DNA of 7,724 nucleotides, taken from NCBI GenBank assembly GCA_002690755.1, contig NZFT01000049.1:3589-11312 (forward strand), in the 5' to 3' direction. Of this stretch, positions 1 through 6,804 are shown one piece after another. The stretch's first letter is position 1. The number at the start of each line of letters is the position of its first letter. The position numbers and the translations under genes are program-made. This DNA is from Phycisphaerae bacterium (GTDB lineage: Bacteria > Planctomycetota > Phycisphaerae > Phycisphaerales > SM1A02). The notes beneath the pieces were generated by a model. That model did not search any database. It saw only the letters and a list, made by a program, of their open reading frames with translations, and was not told the origin of the DNA.

Positions 1-258
1 GAGCGGGCCGAACACGATCGCCCGATCTCCGGGTCGATCGAGCTGGCCGAAGCGTTCCGACGCGCCGAACAAGCGGGAATCCTCCACCAGGACGTGCTCG
101 TCGACGGACTCGTCGACGCCGTCATCGGATCCGCGAACGTGAATCCGCGGGCGCGGGAACTTCGCCTGGATCTCACGTTCGATCTCGCGACCGGCCCGCT
201 GGCGGCGACCACGATCGTCCCCTGCCACGATCTCGAACCCGAGGTATGGCGACCATGA
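1..258 (+). CDS. C-terminal fragment of an unidentified protein, possibly a GspJ-like pseudopilin
   Basis: Frame 1 is open from the window edge to a TGA at 256-258, giving the last 85 residues of a protein whose start lies upstream. The visible part contains an alternating-hydrophobic stretch (LRLDLTFDL) followed by TTIVPCHDLEP near the end, which looks like a small beta-rich domain. I do not recognise the family from the sequence alone. The stop overlaps the start of the next gene (ATGA, 255-258), so the two are probably co-translated. In type II secretion operons gspJ commonly precedes gspK, and the next gene is GspK/PilX-like, so a GspJ-type minor pseudopilin is a reasonable guess. The N-terminal prepilin signal that would prove it is not in the window. 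Confidence 0.72.
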   Translation, partial: ERAEHDRPISGSIELAEAFRRAEQAGILHQDVLVDGLVDAVIGSANVNPRARELRLDLTFDLATGPLAATTIVPCHDLEPEVWRP

Positions 259-1841
259 GAAATCGAATCCACCATCGAACCCACCCTCGAGTTCCTCGAC
301 GTGACCCGCGAGGCGCCGCGCTCGTGCTGGTCCTGGTCGCGCTGGCGATCGGACTCATGATGGTGGCCACCTTCCTCGACGGACGACGGGAATCCGTTCC
401 GGTCTCGGCCCGGATCAGCGACGCCGCCCAGGCCCGACGGACCGCGGACAGCGGACTGGAACTGATCTTCTCCTCGATTCTCGCCTCCGACGACTGGATC
501 GACGAGCTCGCTTCGGGTTCGCTGGACGCGCCTTTCGAGATCGCCGACGGCCGCTGCACCGCGCGGGTGCTCGATGCGATGACGAACCTCCCACCCACCG
601 AAGGGACCCTTCGGATCCGGATCGCCTGCACCGCCGACATCGACGGACTTGCGATGATCGCCGAGGAGACCTTCGACATCTCACCGCTGATCGAACGCCC
701 CCTCGACATCGCATTCGGTGAGACGGCGTTGCTCGCGGAGTCGCAGATCAGACTCGAGGACGACGCGGCGCTGCTCGCGTGGACGGGATCCTCGGGCGGA
801 CCCTCGGCACCGCTGGTGGTGGGAACACTCGGTGGGGATCCCCACGACTTCTCGGTCACCGATGCCGCGATCACCGCCGGTTGCGAGGTCGTCATGGTCG
901 ACGCCCGCGGTTACGAGATGGGTGAGGATCCCGCCGGGATCCGACTCCTTCCCGATGCGCTTCCGGCGATCGCCGCGCCCGCGATTCCCCTGGCACGGGA
1001 AGGCCGTACCGAAGCGGCGGTGGTGATCGACGACACCCCCGAGACCGACATCGACGCCCCCTCGATCCGGATCCGGGCCGGAACGCGGATCCTCATCGAG
1101 GGCGACCGGATCCTCCACAGTCGCGGGGACTTCCGGATCGAATCCGGCGCCACGATCGAGGTCGCCCGCGGCACCCTCGTCATCGACGGGGACGGCCTGG
1201 TCTCGATCAAAGATGCGGAGATCGCCGTCGCCCCCACCGGTCGGCTTCTGATTCGAGGCGGCCGGGAGCTCCGAATCGACGACGGCGGCATCGGCCCCAG
1301 CGAAGCGACCGACCGGGATGCGCTGACCTCGGCCGGCATGTTGCCGGTCGACGTCGATCCCAAGCCCGTCAATCTCACCGGTGGCCCCGGATCGACCATC
1401 GTGCTCGAAGGTGACGCGATGGTGACCGCCGTCGTCATCGCGCCGGACGCGAAGATCCGCGTCGAGGACGACGTCCTCCTTCACGGACGCATCGTCGCCG
1501 ACGTGATCGAGATCGGCGGACATGCCGTGGTCTACGCGGCGCCCGACGACGGAAGCGTCGTCGGGCTCACGTCGGCACAGGGTCCGCATCGCGATGAGGA
1601 AGGCGATCTGCTCGACGTGCTCCAGACCGAGGATCGCACCAGCGACGACGCGTTGGAGACAATCGCGGAGGAACTCGAGACGCCGGTGGTGTCGCTCGAT
1701 GAATCGAACGAAGACACCGCCCGAAGATGGCGAAGGATCCCCCGGGAAGTGCGACGTGGGTGGCGACAGGCGGGGCTGAGCCGCGCCGAGATCCGGATGA
1801 AACGACGTGAATGGCGCCTCGCGCATCGGAGGGATTCTTGA
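255..1841 (+). CDS. GspK/PilX-like minor pilin with beta-rich domain and charged C-terminal tail
   Basis: This is probably a minor pilin or pseudopilin of a type IV pilus/type II secretion-like machine, anchored in the inner membrane and processed by prepilin peptidase. From the ATG at 255 (528 aa), a basic leader ends in Arg-Gly (residue 20) and is followed by a 21-residue hydrophobic helix (AALVLVLVALAIG...). Position +5 after the predicted cut is Leu rather than Glu, as in GspK-type subunits. An ADSGLELI stretch follows, as in PilX-like N-termini. Residues about 265-432 are short repeating strands (IRIRAGTRILIEGD, VVIAPDAKIRVEDDVLLHG) resembling the beta-helical domain found C-terminally in many PilX-like proteins. 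After it come an acidic linker (about 447-489) and an Arg-rich tail (about 490-528). The ATG at 255 has GAGG 10 nt upstream and overlaps the previous stop; the in-frame ATG at 246 has that GAGG only 1 nt away and is less likely. Pilin-like class is fairly sure; the exact role is not. Confidence 0.82.
   Translation: MRNRIHHRTHPRVPRRDPRGAALVLVLVALAIGLMMVATFLDGRRESVPVSARISDAAQARRTADSGLELIFSSILASDDWIDELASGSLDAPFEIADGRCTARVLDAMTNLPPTEGTLRIRIACTADIDGLAMIAEETFDISPLIERPLDIAFGETALLAESQIRLEDDAALLAWTGSSGGPSAPLVVGTLGGDPHDFSVTDAAITAGCEVVMVDARGYEMGEDPAGIRLLPDALPAIAAPAIPLAREGRTEAAVVIDDTPETDIDAPSIRIRAGTRILIEGDRILHSRGDFRIESGATIEVARGTLVIDGDGLVSIKDAEIAVAPTGRLLIRGGRELRIDDGGIGPSEATDRDALTSAGMLPVDVDPKPVNLTGGPGSTIVLEGDAMVTAVVIAPDAKIRVEDDVLLHGRIVADVIEIGGHAVVYAAPDDGSVVGLTSAQGPHRDEEGDLLDVLQTEDRTSDDALETIAEELETPVVSLDESNEDTARRWRRIPREVRRGWRQAGLSRAEIRMKRREWRLAHRRDS
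1828..1832 (+). promoter_or_regulatory. Shine-Dalgarno GGAGG setting a TTG start
   Basis: GGAGG lies 5 nt before the TTG at 1838, inside the end of the preceding gene. It selects TTG over the in-frame ATG at 1811. The TTG start gives the compact prepilin leader MNRRG, and the TTGA overlap with the upstream stop suggests translational coupling. Confidence 0.7.
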
Positions 1842-2323
1842 ACCGCCGCGGTCTCACGCTCGTCGAGACGATGGCGGTCGTGGTGGTGATCCTCGGGATC
1901 GCCGGCCTCGCGATCCCCATGCTCGGGAACGACGCCGGCTCGAGACTCGCGGCCGCGTCCGTGATGCTGCGGGACGATCTCGAACAGGCTCGCTATCGCA
2001 CCATCTCGGATCCCGCCGATCCGGTCGCGCTGGTCGTGGATGCCGATGGATTCGGATGGTCGCTGGTGCACGACGGTGCCGGATCCACCCCGATCAGCCG
2101 AGGCGACGGCCAGGCCTGGACGGTTCGATTCGACGACCCCCGCACCACCGACCTCGCCGGGATCCGCGTGATGACCGACGCCGATGATCGATCGATTCGA
2201 TTCGACATCCGCGGCGTGCTCGTGAACGACGACAAGCCTTCGATGCGTCTCGAACTCGGGGACGATCATCGAAGACTGGACATCGGGGTGGTCAGCGGCC
2301 TGGTCGCGATCCGACGGGACTGA
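1838..2323 (+). CDS. GspH-like pseudopilin (type II secretion/type IV pilus family)
   Basis: This 161-residue protein carries a classic class III (prepilin) signal: MNRRG, then LTLVE with Glu at +5, then a hydrophobic helix (TMAVVVVILGIAGLAIPML). In this family prepilin peptidase cuts after the Gly and methylates the new N-terminus; here +1 is Leu rather than the usual Phe. The region after the helix (AAASVMLRDDLEQARYRTIS) matches the GspH/FimT pattern in which a long helix leads into a small beta domain. That domain contains ALVVDADGFGWSLV and ends in GLVAIRRD. The size is normal for GspH. The start is TTG at 1838, supported by GGAGG and by the short leader; the ATG at 1811 would add nine residues before the leader. 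It overlaps the preceding GspK/PilX-like gene by 4 nt and is the last plus-strand gene before the convergent minus-strand gene. The GspH assignment rests on motifs only. Confidence 0.86.
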   Translation: MNRRGLTLVETMAVVVVILGIAGLAIPMLGNDAGSRLAAASVMLRDDLEQARYRTISDPADPVALVVDADGFGWSLVHDGAGSTPISRGDGQAWTVRFDDPRTTDLAGIRVMTDADDRSIRFDIRGVLVNDDKPSMRLELGDDHRRLDIGVVSGLVAIRRD

Positions 2324-2348
2324 TCCCGAATCACCGCACGAACACGAT

Positions 2349-5195
2349 TCAGCGTCGACGCGGTCCGGATCGGCCGTGGGTCGCCGGCGGCGCGAGCAGC
2401 CGGCGGACGTCGTCGAAGGTGATCGATCCATCACCGTCGACGTCCCGGGGATCGAACCGACGATCAGCAGCCGTTCCCAGGCCGCGCATGATCTCGAACA
2501 CGAGGTCTTCGGGCCGGATCTCCGGCCGTCCCTCGTCGATCGCCGTGGAGCCCGCGGTGCCCCCCGTCCTGACCTCGTCCGTCGGGATCACGATTCGGTC
2601 CGGCACGGGTCGGGCCGGGGTGTCGACGAAGACCCGGCGGAGGACCAGCGCGGACACCAGCTCGTGATGCTCGTCGCCCAGCATGAATCGGGTGGGTGGC
2701 GTCTCATGGATGATCGGAAGCACCACCGTCGCCGGGGTGTCTCCGAGACTTCCCGCCGCCACCACCGAGATCGACATCACACCGCTTCGACGGGTGAGAT
2801 CGATGTTGATGGTGTCGCCGCGATTCAAGCGGAGATCCTCCATCTGCCCGACGTACCAGCTGTTCGTGCCGACGACCGACTCGATCAGAATCGATCCGTT
2901 GTTGATGTCCGAACGGAGCCGCAGAAACCGCCCCGGTCCGAATTCGAAGGTGCAGAGCGGCATCGACTCCACCCGGGTGCCGATCGAGTAGTCGAGTCCG
3001 TCGGGCGGAATCTGGAGTTCGGCGCCCACCCGCCATTCGCCACCCCGGATCCCCAGCGGCTGCGCGACCCGGGTCGAGGGGACGATGCCGCCCGGAATCG
3101 CCTCCAGCGGCCAGCTCGGCATGCCCCGTCCTTCCGAGACGCTTCGGAACACGAGCAGGAAATCCACCGCGGCGAACTCGCCACCGACCGGATTCGAGAT
3201 GGCGATCGAGCTGGAGGCGCTCTCGTTGATCGTGAAACTCCACGCGTCGATGTGGTTCCACGCCCCCGTGGACGCGATGGAGTGGGTTCGATCGCTCACG
3301 TACTGACCGCGGGTCACCCGCGTGAGGAGCCGGAGTTTGCCGCTCACCAGATTGCAGACCTGAAGGTGGACCGCCGTGGAGGTTCCTTCACGCCCCGCTT
3401 CCTTTTGATCGCTCGGATCGACGACCAGCGCGGTCAGGAGACGACCCGAGCCCACCGGTGAGCCGAAGACCCGGTAGCACACCGCGTCGGGGGCCAGTCC
3501 CCGGATCAGGTCTTCGGACATCTCGTCGCGGTCGAGCCGCTCCACGACGACCCCGGTGGAGGGCACGACGTAGTCGGGAGTCCGATGCGTCCCGTCCGCG
3601 TCGCGCAGGAGATCGATCGAACTCGGGCGGGCGAGCAGGCCGGCCAGAACCCGGTCCTCGTCCGGAACCGCGGCGGCGAAGATCCCTCGGCGGCCGAGGT
3701 TCTTGTAGCGATGGACCCGGATGCCACCATCGAGCAGGAACGGCACCGCGTACTGTTCCACGTCTTCGGGGAGTCGGGCCACGGTGGCGAACCGTTCTCC
3801 ATCGTTGCTCAGAAGCACCCTGCTGTAGGTGTCGTGCCCGCTGGGGTCGAGGACCTGACGGGCCACGACCGGACCGTTCACCTCGGGGGAGGTGCGGTGC
3901 ATCCACGAGACCGTGTTGCCCGACAGACCGTTCGACAACGTCGATGGCTGCACGCCGATCAACTCCTCGAAGGTCGGTGGCCCCTCCACTTCGAAGGGGA
4001 CGTTCAGACCGAAGATGCCGCCGGCCACGTTGTCTCCGCCGCACAGCAGTCGATCCGGCTGGTTTCCGGGACAGCAGCTCCAGAACTGATTGCAGGTGAC
4101 CTGGGTGAACGCATCCGGGAGATCACCCTGCCACCTCGGGATCACCGACCAGTTCCCCGGGTCGTGGTACTCGTCCCAGTCCGAGCACTGGGCCAGGACG
4201 ACCCGGCTCTTCACGCCGTCGCCGACGGCGATGACGACGCCGTTGGGCGTCCATCCCGCGACGTGAAAGTGCTCGCCCTCGCTCTCCCAGCGTGAATGGA
4301 CCTCGATGAGCGGATCGATCTGCCAGGCGTCACCGACCGCACCCCGTCGCACCCGGAAGAGACCGCACTGTCCGCCGGTGGCCTTCTGCGATCCGCGATG
4401 GCCCATGTAGTCGACGAGCGGCACGAACGCTTCGGTGAAGCCCGCGCCTCGGGCGACTGGAAAGTAGGCGGCCATGCTGCTCAGATAGCCGCGTTGGAAC
4501 AGCGGCGCATCCGGATCGACGGGATCGGGCATGTCCATCCGGTGGGTCCAGTTCCATTCGCCCGCCTCGGTCTCCTGCATCGCCGCGACGGTCACGCCAC
4601 GGATCACCCACGCCTCGATTCCGCTTCCCGGTTCGGTCTCCTCGAGAACCGATCGCTGCATGAGGAAGAGCATGCAGCCGGGCAGCATGACTCCGCTCGC
4701 GATCCGGTAGGAATGATCATCCTGCTGGAACGGCGTGCCGACGAACGCGTCGTTGACCTCATCCTCGCCGACCTGACGGCTCATCGAGATTCGGCGGTCG
4801 GACGGCCGGCCGGTATCGGCGGAGTTCCAGATCGACAGTTCGAGACGGGCTCGGTCGAAGATCGCCACCCGGGCCTCGGACTCGTCGCGCGAGCGTCCCA
4901 CGAGCACCACCGACGCCGCCACGATGAAGTCGTCCTGCTTCCGCCACGGTCCCGCATTCAGTCCGTTCCGGGGAAGATCGAACAGGGGCTGGTCGGCCGG
5001 CACCACCCTGCCTCTCGCCTCGTCCCAGACGTCGACTCCATGATCGATCTCGAGCGGCGGCAGCGTCGAGACCACGCCATCGTCGAAGATCGCTTCGCGA
5101 CGAACCATGTCGTCGTCCGCCACCGCGGATTCGATCGCGCAGGCCAGGCCCAGCAGCAGACCGACGATCGCCCGGATGTGGATGAATCCCTTCAA
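2349..5195 (-). CDS. Large exported protein of unknown function with C-terminal dockerin-like EF-hand
   Basis: From the TTG at 5195 this encodes 948 residues. The N-terminus is a clean signal peptide: MKG, a hydrophobic core (IVGLLLGLACAI) and an AVA cleavage site near residue 26, so the product is probably exported. The mature part is rich in beta-strand patterns. Residues about 310-352 (GWTPNGVVIAVGDGVKSRVV...) resemble a BNR/beta-propeller blade, and residues about 710-825 could be a concanavalin A/LamG-like sandwich; both are weak guesses. A cysteine cluster lies at C368, C374, C375 and C385. Near the C-terminus, residues 918-929 (DVDGDGSITFDD, plus-strand 2409-2444) form a canonical EF-hand loop flanked by helices (PEDLVFEIMRGL, VRRLLA), as in planctomycete dockerin-like tails, though only one Ca-binding loop is intact. 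The upstream in-frame ATG at 5339 would place 48 residues before the signal peptide and is unlikely. I do not recognise the overall family. It converges with the GspH-like gene, 25 bp between stops, with no clear terminator. Confidence 0.85.
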   Translation of the reverse strand: MKGFIHIRAIVGLLLGLACAIESAVADDDMVRREAIFDDGVVSTLPPLEIDHGVDVWDEARGRVVPADQPLFDLPRNGLNAGPWRKQDDFIVAASVVLVGRSRDESEARVAIFDRARLELSIWNSADTGRPSDRRISMSRQVGEDEVNDAFVGTPFQQDDHSYRIASGVMLPGCMLFLMQRSVLEETEPGSGIEAWVIRGVTVAAMQETEAGEWNWTHRMDMPDPVDPDAPLFQRGYLSSMAAYFPVARGAGFTEAFVPLVDYMGHRGSQKATGGQCGLFRVRRGAVGDAWQIDPLIEVHSRWESEGEHFHVAGWTPNGVVIAVGDGVKSRVVLAQCSDWDEYHDPGNWSVIPRWQGDLPDAFTQVTCNQFWSCCPGNQPDRLLCGGDNVAGGIFGLNVPFEVEGPPTFEELIGVQPSTLSNGLSGNTVSWMHRTSPEVNGPVVARQVLDPSGHDTYSRVLLSNDGERFATVARLPEDVEQYAVPFLLDGGIRVHRYKNLGRRGIFAAAVPDEDRVLAGLLARPSSIDLLRDADGTHRTPDYVVPSTGVVVERLDRDEMSEDLIRGLAPDAVCYRVFGSPVGSGRLLTALVVDPSDQKEAGREGTSTAVHLQVCNLVSGKLRLLTRVTRGQYVSDRTHSIASTGAWNHIDAWSFTINESASSSIAISNPVGGEFAAVDFLLVFRSVSEGRGMPSWPLEAIPGGIVPSTRVAQPLGIRGGEWRVGAELQIPPDGLDYSIGTRVESMPLCTFEFGPGRFLRLRSDINNGSILIESVVGTNSWYVGQMEDLRLNRGDTINIDLTRRSGVMSISVVAAGSLGDTPATVVLPIIHETPPTRFMLGDEHHELVSALVLRRVFVDTPARPVPDRIVIPTDEVRTGGTAGSTAIDEGRPEIRPEDLVFEIMRGLGTAADRRFDPRDVDGDGSITFDDVRRLLAPPATHGRSGPRRR

Positions 5196-5200
5196 CGCCA

Positions 5201-5234
5201 CGCTCCCATTTGCTCCGGGAGAATCATGGGCGCG
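5201..5234 (-). repeat. Inverted repeat around the ribosome binding site of the exported-protein gene
   Basis: CCCAT at 5205-5209 pairs with ATGGG at 5226-5230. After one mismatch, CGC at 5201-5203 pairs with GCG at 5232-5234, giving 8 bp with a 16-nt loop. The inner arm covers part of the GGGAG site, so in the mRNA it could hide the ribosome binding site. Chance occurrence in GC-rich DNA is possible. Confidence 0.35.
5203..5207 (-). promoter_or_regulatory. Shine-Dalgarno GGGAG setting a TTG start
   Basis: On the minus strand GGGAG sits 7 nt upstream of the TTG at 5195, which opens directly onto the signal peptide. The in-frame GTG at 5201 is only 1 nt from this site, and the ATG at 5339 has no useful signal sequence after it, so TTG is preferred. 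Confidence 0.55.
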
Positions 5235-5251
5235 CCCCCGCCATCCGGCAA
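5223..5251 (-). promoter_or_regulatory. Weak sigma-70-type promoter candidate for the exported-protein gene
   Basis: On the minus strand TTGCCG (plus 5246-5251) and CATGAT (plus 5223-5228) are separated by 17 bp. Each hexamer matches 4 of 6 consensus positions. Transcription would begin about 20 nt before the TTG start. The gene could instead be read through from the regulator gene upstream. Confidence 0.25.
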
Positions 5252-5257
5252 CTTTCC

Positions 5258-5274
5258 TCGGCGATTTCCGCCGA
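5258..5274 (-). repeat. Perfect 6-bp inverted repeat in the 5196-5365 intergenic region
   Basis: TCGGCG at 5258-5263 and CGCCGA at 5269-5274 form a perfect stem with a 5-nt loop. On the minus strand it is followed by GGAAAG, not a U-tract, so it is not a standard intrinsic terminator. It may be a leader hairpin, a protein-binding site or chance. Confidence 0.3.
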
Positions 5275-5344
5275 AGTGCCGCCGGTCGCCGCGGAACGTC
5301 CGAGAACCAAGGCCGGAACCACCGAGGGACGTCGAACATCGGAT

Positions 5345-5364
5345 CCCCGGCGTGCGGACCGGGG
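5345..5364 (-). terminator. GC hairpin immediately after the response-regulator stop codon
   Basis: CCCCGG (5345-5350) pairs perfectly with CCGGGG (5359-5364) across an 8-nt loop. Reading the minus strand, the stem begins one nucleotide after the regulator's TGA (5366-5368). There is no U-tract, so at best it is a non-canonical terminator or an mRNA 3'-end stabiliser. The position makes it more credible than a random hairpin. Confidence 0.35.
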
Positions 5365-5365
5365 T

Positions 5366-6757
5366 TCAGCGGAGACCGTATTCCTTCAACTTGCGATAGA
5401 GGGTCCGCTCACCGATGCCGAGGAGATTCGCCGTCTGTTCCCGGTTCCCGCCGGTCAGGGCGAGCGTCTGCCGGATCGCTTCCTTCTCGAGTCGATCGAG
5501 CCCGACGCCGGCGAGTGATCCGATGCTGGTCCCGTCGTCGTCGCCGTCCTCGGTCCGGATCTCCTCCGGAACGTCACGAACCTCGATCCGGTCGTCGTCG
5601 CAGGCGATCACCATCCGGTGAACGGCATTGAAGAGTTCACGGACGTTCCCCGGCCAGCCGTAGCTCACCAGACGAAGCATCGCGGGCTCGCTGACCTGCG
5701 GAATCGGTCGCTCCATCTCCGCCGCGAATCGACCGGCGGCGTGGTTCACGAGCAACGGGACATCCTCGCGCCGCGCTCGAAGCGGCGGAATGTTGATCTC
5801 CACGCCGCGAATCCTGAAGTAGAGATCCTCCCGAAAATCGCCGTCGGCGGACATCGACTTCAGATCGCGATTGGTCGCGCTCACGAATCGCACGTCGGCC
5901 TTCCGGGCCTCGTTGGAGCCGAGCCGGATCACCTCCCCGCTTTCGAGCACCCGCAGGAGCTTCGGCTGCATCGCCAGCGGCATGTCCCCGATCTCATCGA
6001 GGAAGAGCGTGCCGCCGTCGGCGTACTCGAAGACCCCCTCGCGATCTCGATCCGCCCCGGTGTAGGCGCCCCGGACGTGGCCGAACAACTGATCCTCGAG
6101 CAGGCTTTCGCTCTGCCCCGCGGTGTTGAAGGTGGCGTATCGCTTCCGGGTTCGCTTGCTGAGATTGTGGATCGCGGCCGCGACGAGCTCCTTGCCGGTG
6201 CCGCTCTCACCGGTCACCAGCACGGGAATCGTGCTCGGCGCGACCTTGCGGATCGCCTGCACCACCTGCCGGATCCCCGCCGAGTCGCCGATGATTCCTT
6301 CGAATCCGTAGGCGGCGCCGAGCTGGTCCTCGAGCCGTGCCGTCCGATGACGAAGCAGGACGGTCTCCGCGGCCCGATCGACGAGGTTTCGAAAGACCAC
6401 GAGGTCCAGCGGCTTCTCGATGAAGTCGTAGGCGCCACCCTTCAAGGCCGCCTTGGCCGTCGGAACGTCGCCGTGGGCGGTCACGAGGATGGTCTCGGCA
6501 TCCGGCTGGTGTTCCTGCACGAGGGCGAGCACCTCGAGGCCGGAGGTCTCGGACTCCATGACGAGGTCCGTGACCACGACGTCGAAGGCGCCGTGCAGGA
6601 GTTCCTCGCGGGCCGCGTCGAGCCCGTTCACGATGGTGCAGACGTGGCCGGGCCGGCGGAGGGATTCCGCCATGACTTCGGCGTGTTCGGGTTCATCGTC
6701 GACCAGCAGGACCTGGGCGCGGAGTTCTTCTCTGGAAGGAGCGTCGTTCGTGGACAT
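5366..6757 (-). CDS. NtrC-family sigma-54-dependent response regulator
   Basis: This 463-residue protein has the full NtrC layout and would activate RNA polymerase-sigma-54 after phosphorylation by a partner kinase. The receiver domain (about 14-130) has acidic residues D20/D21, phosphoacceptor D64 (VVTDLVM), T93 and K115. The AAA+ domain (about 152-390) has Walker A GESGTGKE (183-190), the sigma-54 contact loop as GAYTGA (230-235), Walker B LFLDE (D254/E255), conserved N211, and FRED...FR arginines R309 and R315. A Fis-type helix-turn-helix (about 420-463) closes it with NREQTANLLGIGERTLYRKL. The ATG at 6757 is the only ATG before the receiver domain and lacks a Shine-Dalgarno sequence. No histidine kinase is present, so its signal is unknown. 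It is divergent from murC and lies upstream, on the same strand, of the exported-protein gene. Tyr in the GAFTGA position and Gln at 223, where ELFGH is usual, are mild departures; the domain otherwise looks functional. Confidence 0.97.
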   Translation of the reverse strand: MSTNDAPSREELRAQVLLVDDEPEHAEVMAESLRRPGHVCTIVNGLDAAREELLHGAFDVVVTDLVMESETSGLEVLALVQEHQPDAETILVTAHGDVPTAKAALKGGAYDFIEKPLDLVVFRNLVDRAAETVLLRHRTARLEDQLGAAYGFEGIIGDSAGIRQVVQAIRKVAPSTIPVLVTGESGTGKELVAAAIHNLSKRTRKRYATFNTAGQSESLLEDQLFGHVRGAYTGADRDREGVFEYADGGTLFLDEIGDMPLAMQPKLLRVLESGEVIRLGSNEARKADVRFVSATNRDLKSMSADGDFREDLYFRIRGVEINIPPLRARREDVPLLVNHAAGRFAAEMERPIPQVSEPAMLRLVSYGWPGNVRELFNAVHRMVIACDDDRIEVRDVPEEIRTEDGDDDGTSIGSLAGVGLDRLEKEAIRQTLALTGGNREQTANLLGIGERTLYRKLKEYGLR

Positions 6758-6763
6758 GCCCGG

Positions 6764-6769
6764 ATTGTA
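6764..6769 (-). promoter_or_regulatory. Candidate -10 element (TACAAT) of the response-regulator gene
   Basis: On the minus strand TACAAT matches 5 of 6 positions of the sigma-70 -10 box and ends 6 nt before the ATG at 6757. That would put transcription start at or next to the start codon, giving a leaderless mRNA. No -35 hexamer is visible at normal spacing; a TTGACG at 6800-6805 is 30 nt away, too far. Confidence 0.35.
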
Positions 6770-6787
6770 CGAGGAGGGACGGGATCA

Positions 6788-6799
6788 CCGGGCGCCCGG
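6788..6799. repeat. Perfect 12-bp palindrome in the divergent spacer
   Basis: CCGGGCGCCCGG is self-complementary over its whole length and lies near the middle of the 100-bp region between the regulator and murC. It could be an operator or just GC-rich chance. Confidence 0.4.
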
Positions 6800-6804
6800 C
6801 GTCA

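Noticed and set aside
681..1826. Long minus-strand open frame opposite the GspK/PilX-like gene
   Set aside because: Its translation is low-complexity Asp/Arg/Gly/His-rich with no domain or signal; it is the antisense shadow of a GC-rich gene whose plus-strand product has clear pilin features.
2324..2348. Possible bidirectional terminator between convergent stops (GAATC/GATTC)
   Set aside because: Only a 5-bp AT-containing stem with a 13-nt loop and no U-tract; too weak to call.
2376..3461. 361-codon plus-strand open frame inside the exported-protein gene
   Set aside because: Arg/Asp/His-rich shadow translation without motifs, whereas the opposite strand has a signal peptide and an EF-hand in one continuous frame.
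5175..5210. Lipoprotein signal (GLAC) in the exported protein
   Set aside because: Position -3 to the Cys is Gly rather than Leu/Val/Ile, and a better signal peptidase I site (AVA before Asp-Asp-Asp) follows seven residues later.
4296..5399. 367-codon plus-strand open frame across the leader and N-terminal part of the exported protein
   Set aside because: Shadow frame of similar composition; it runs through the intergenic region and into the regulator without any recognisable feature.
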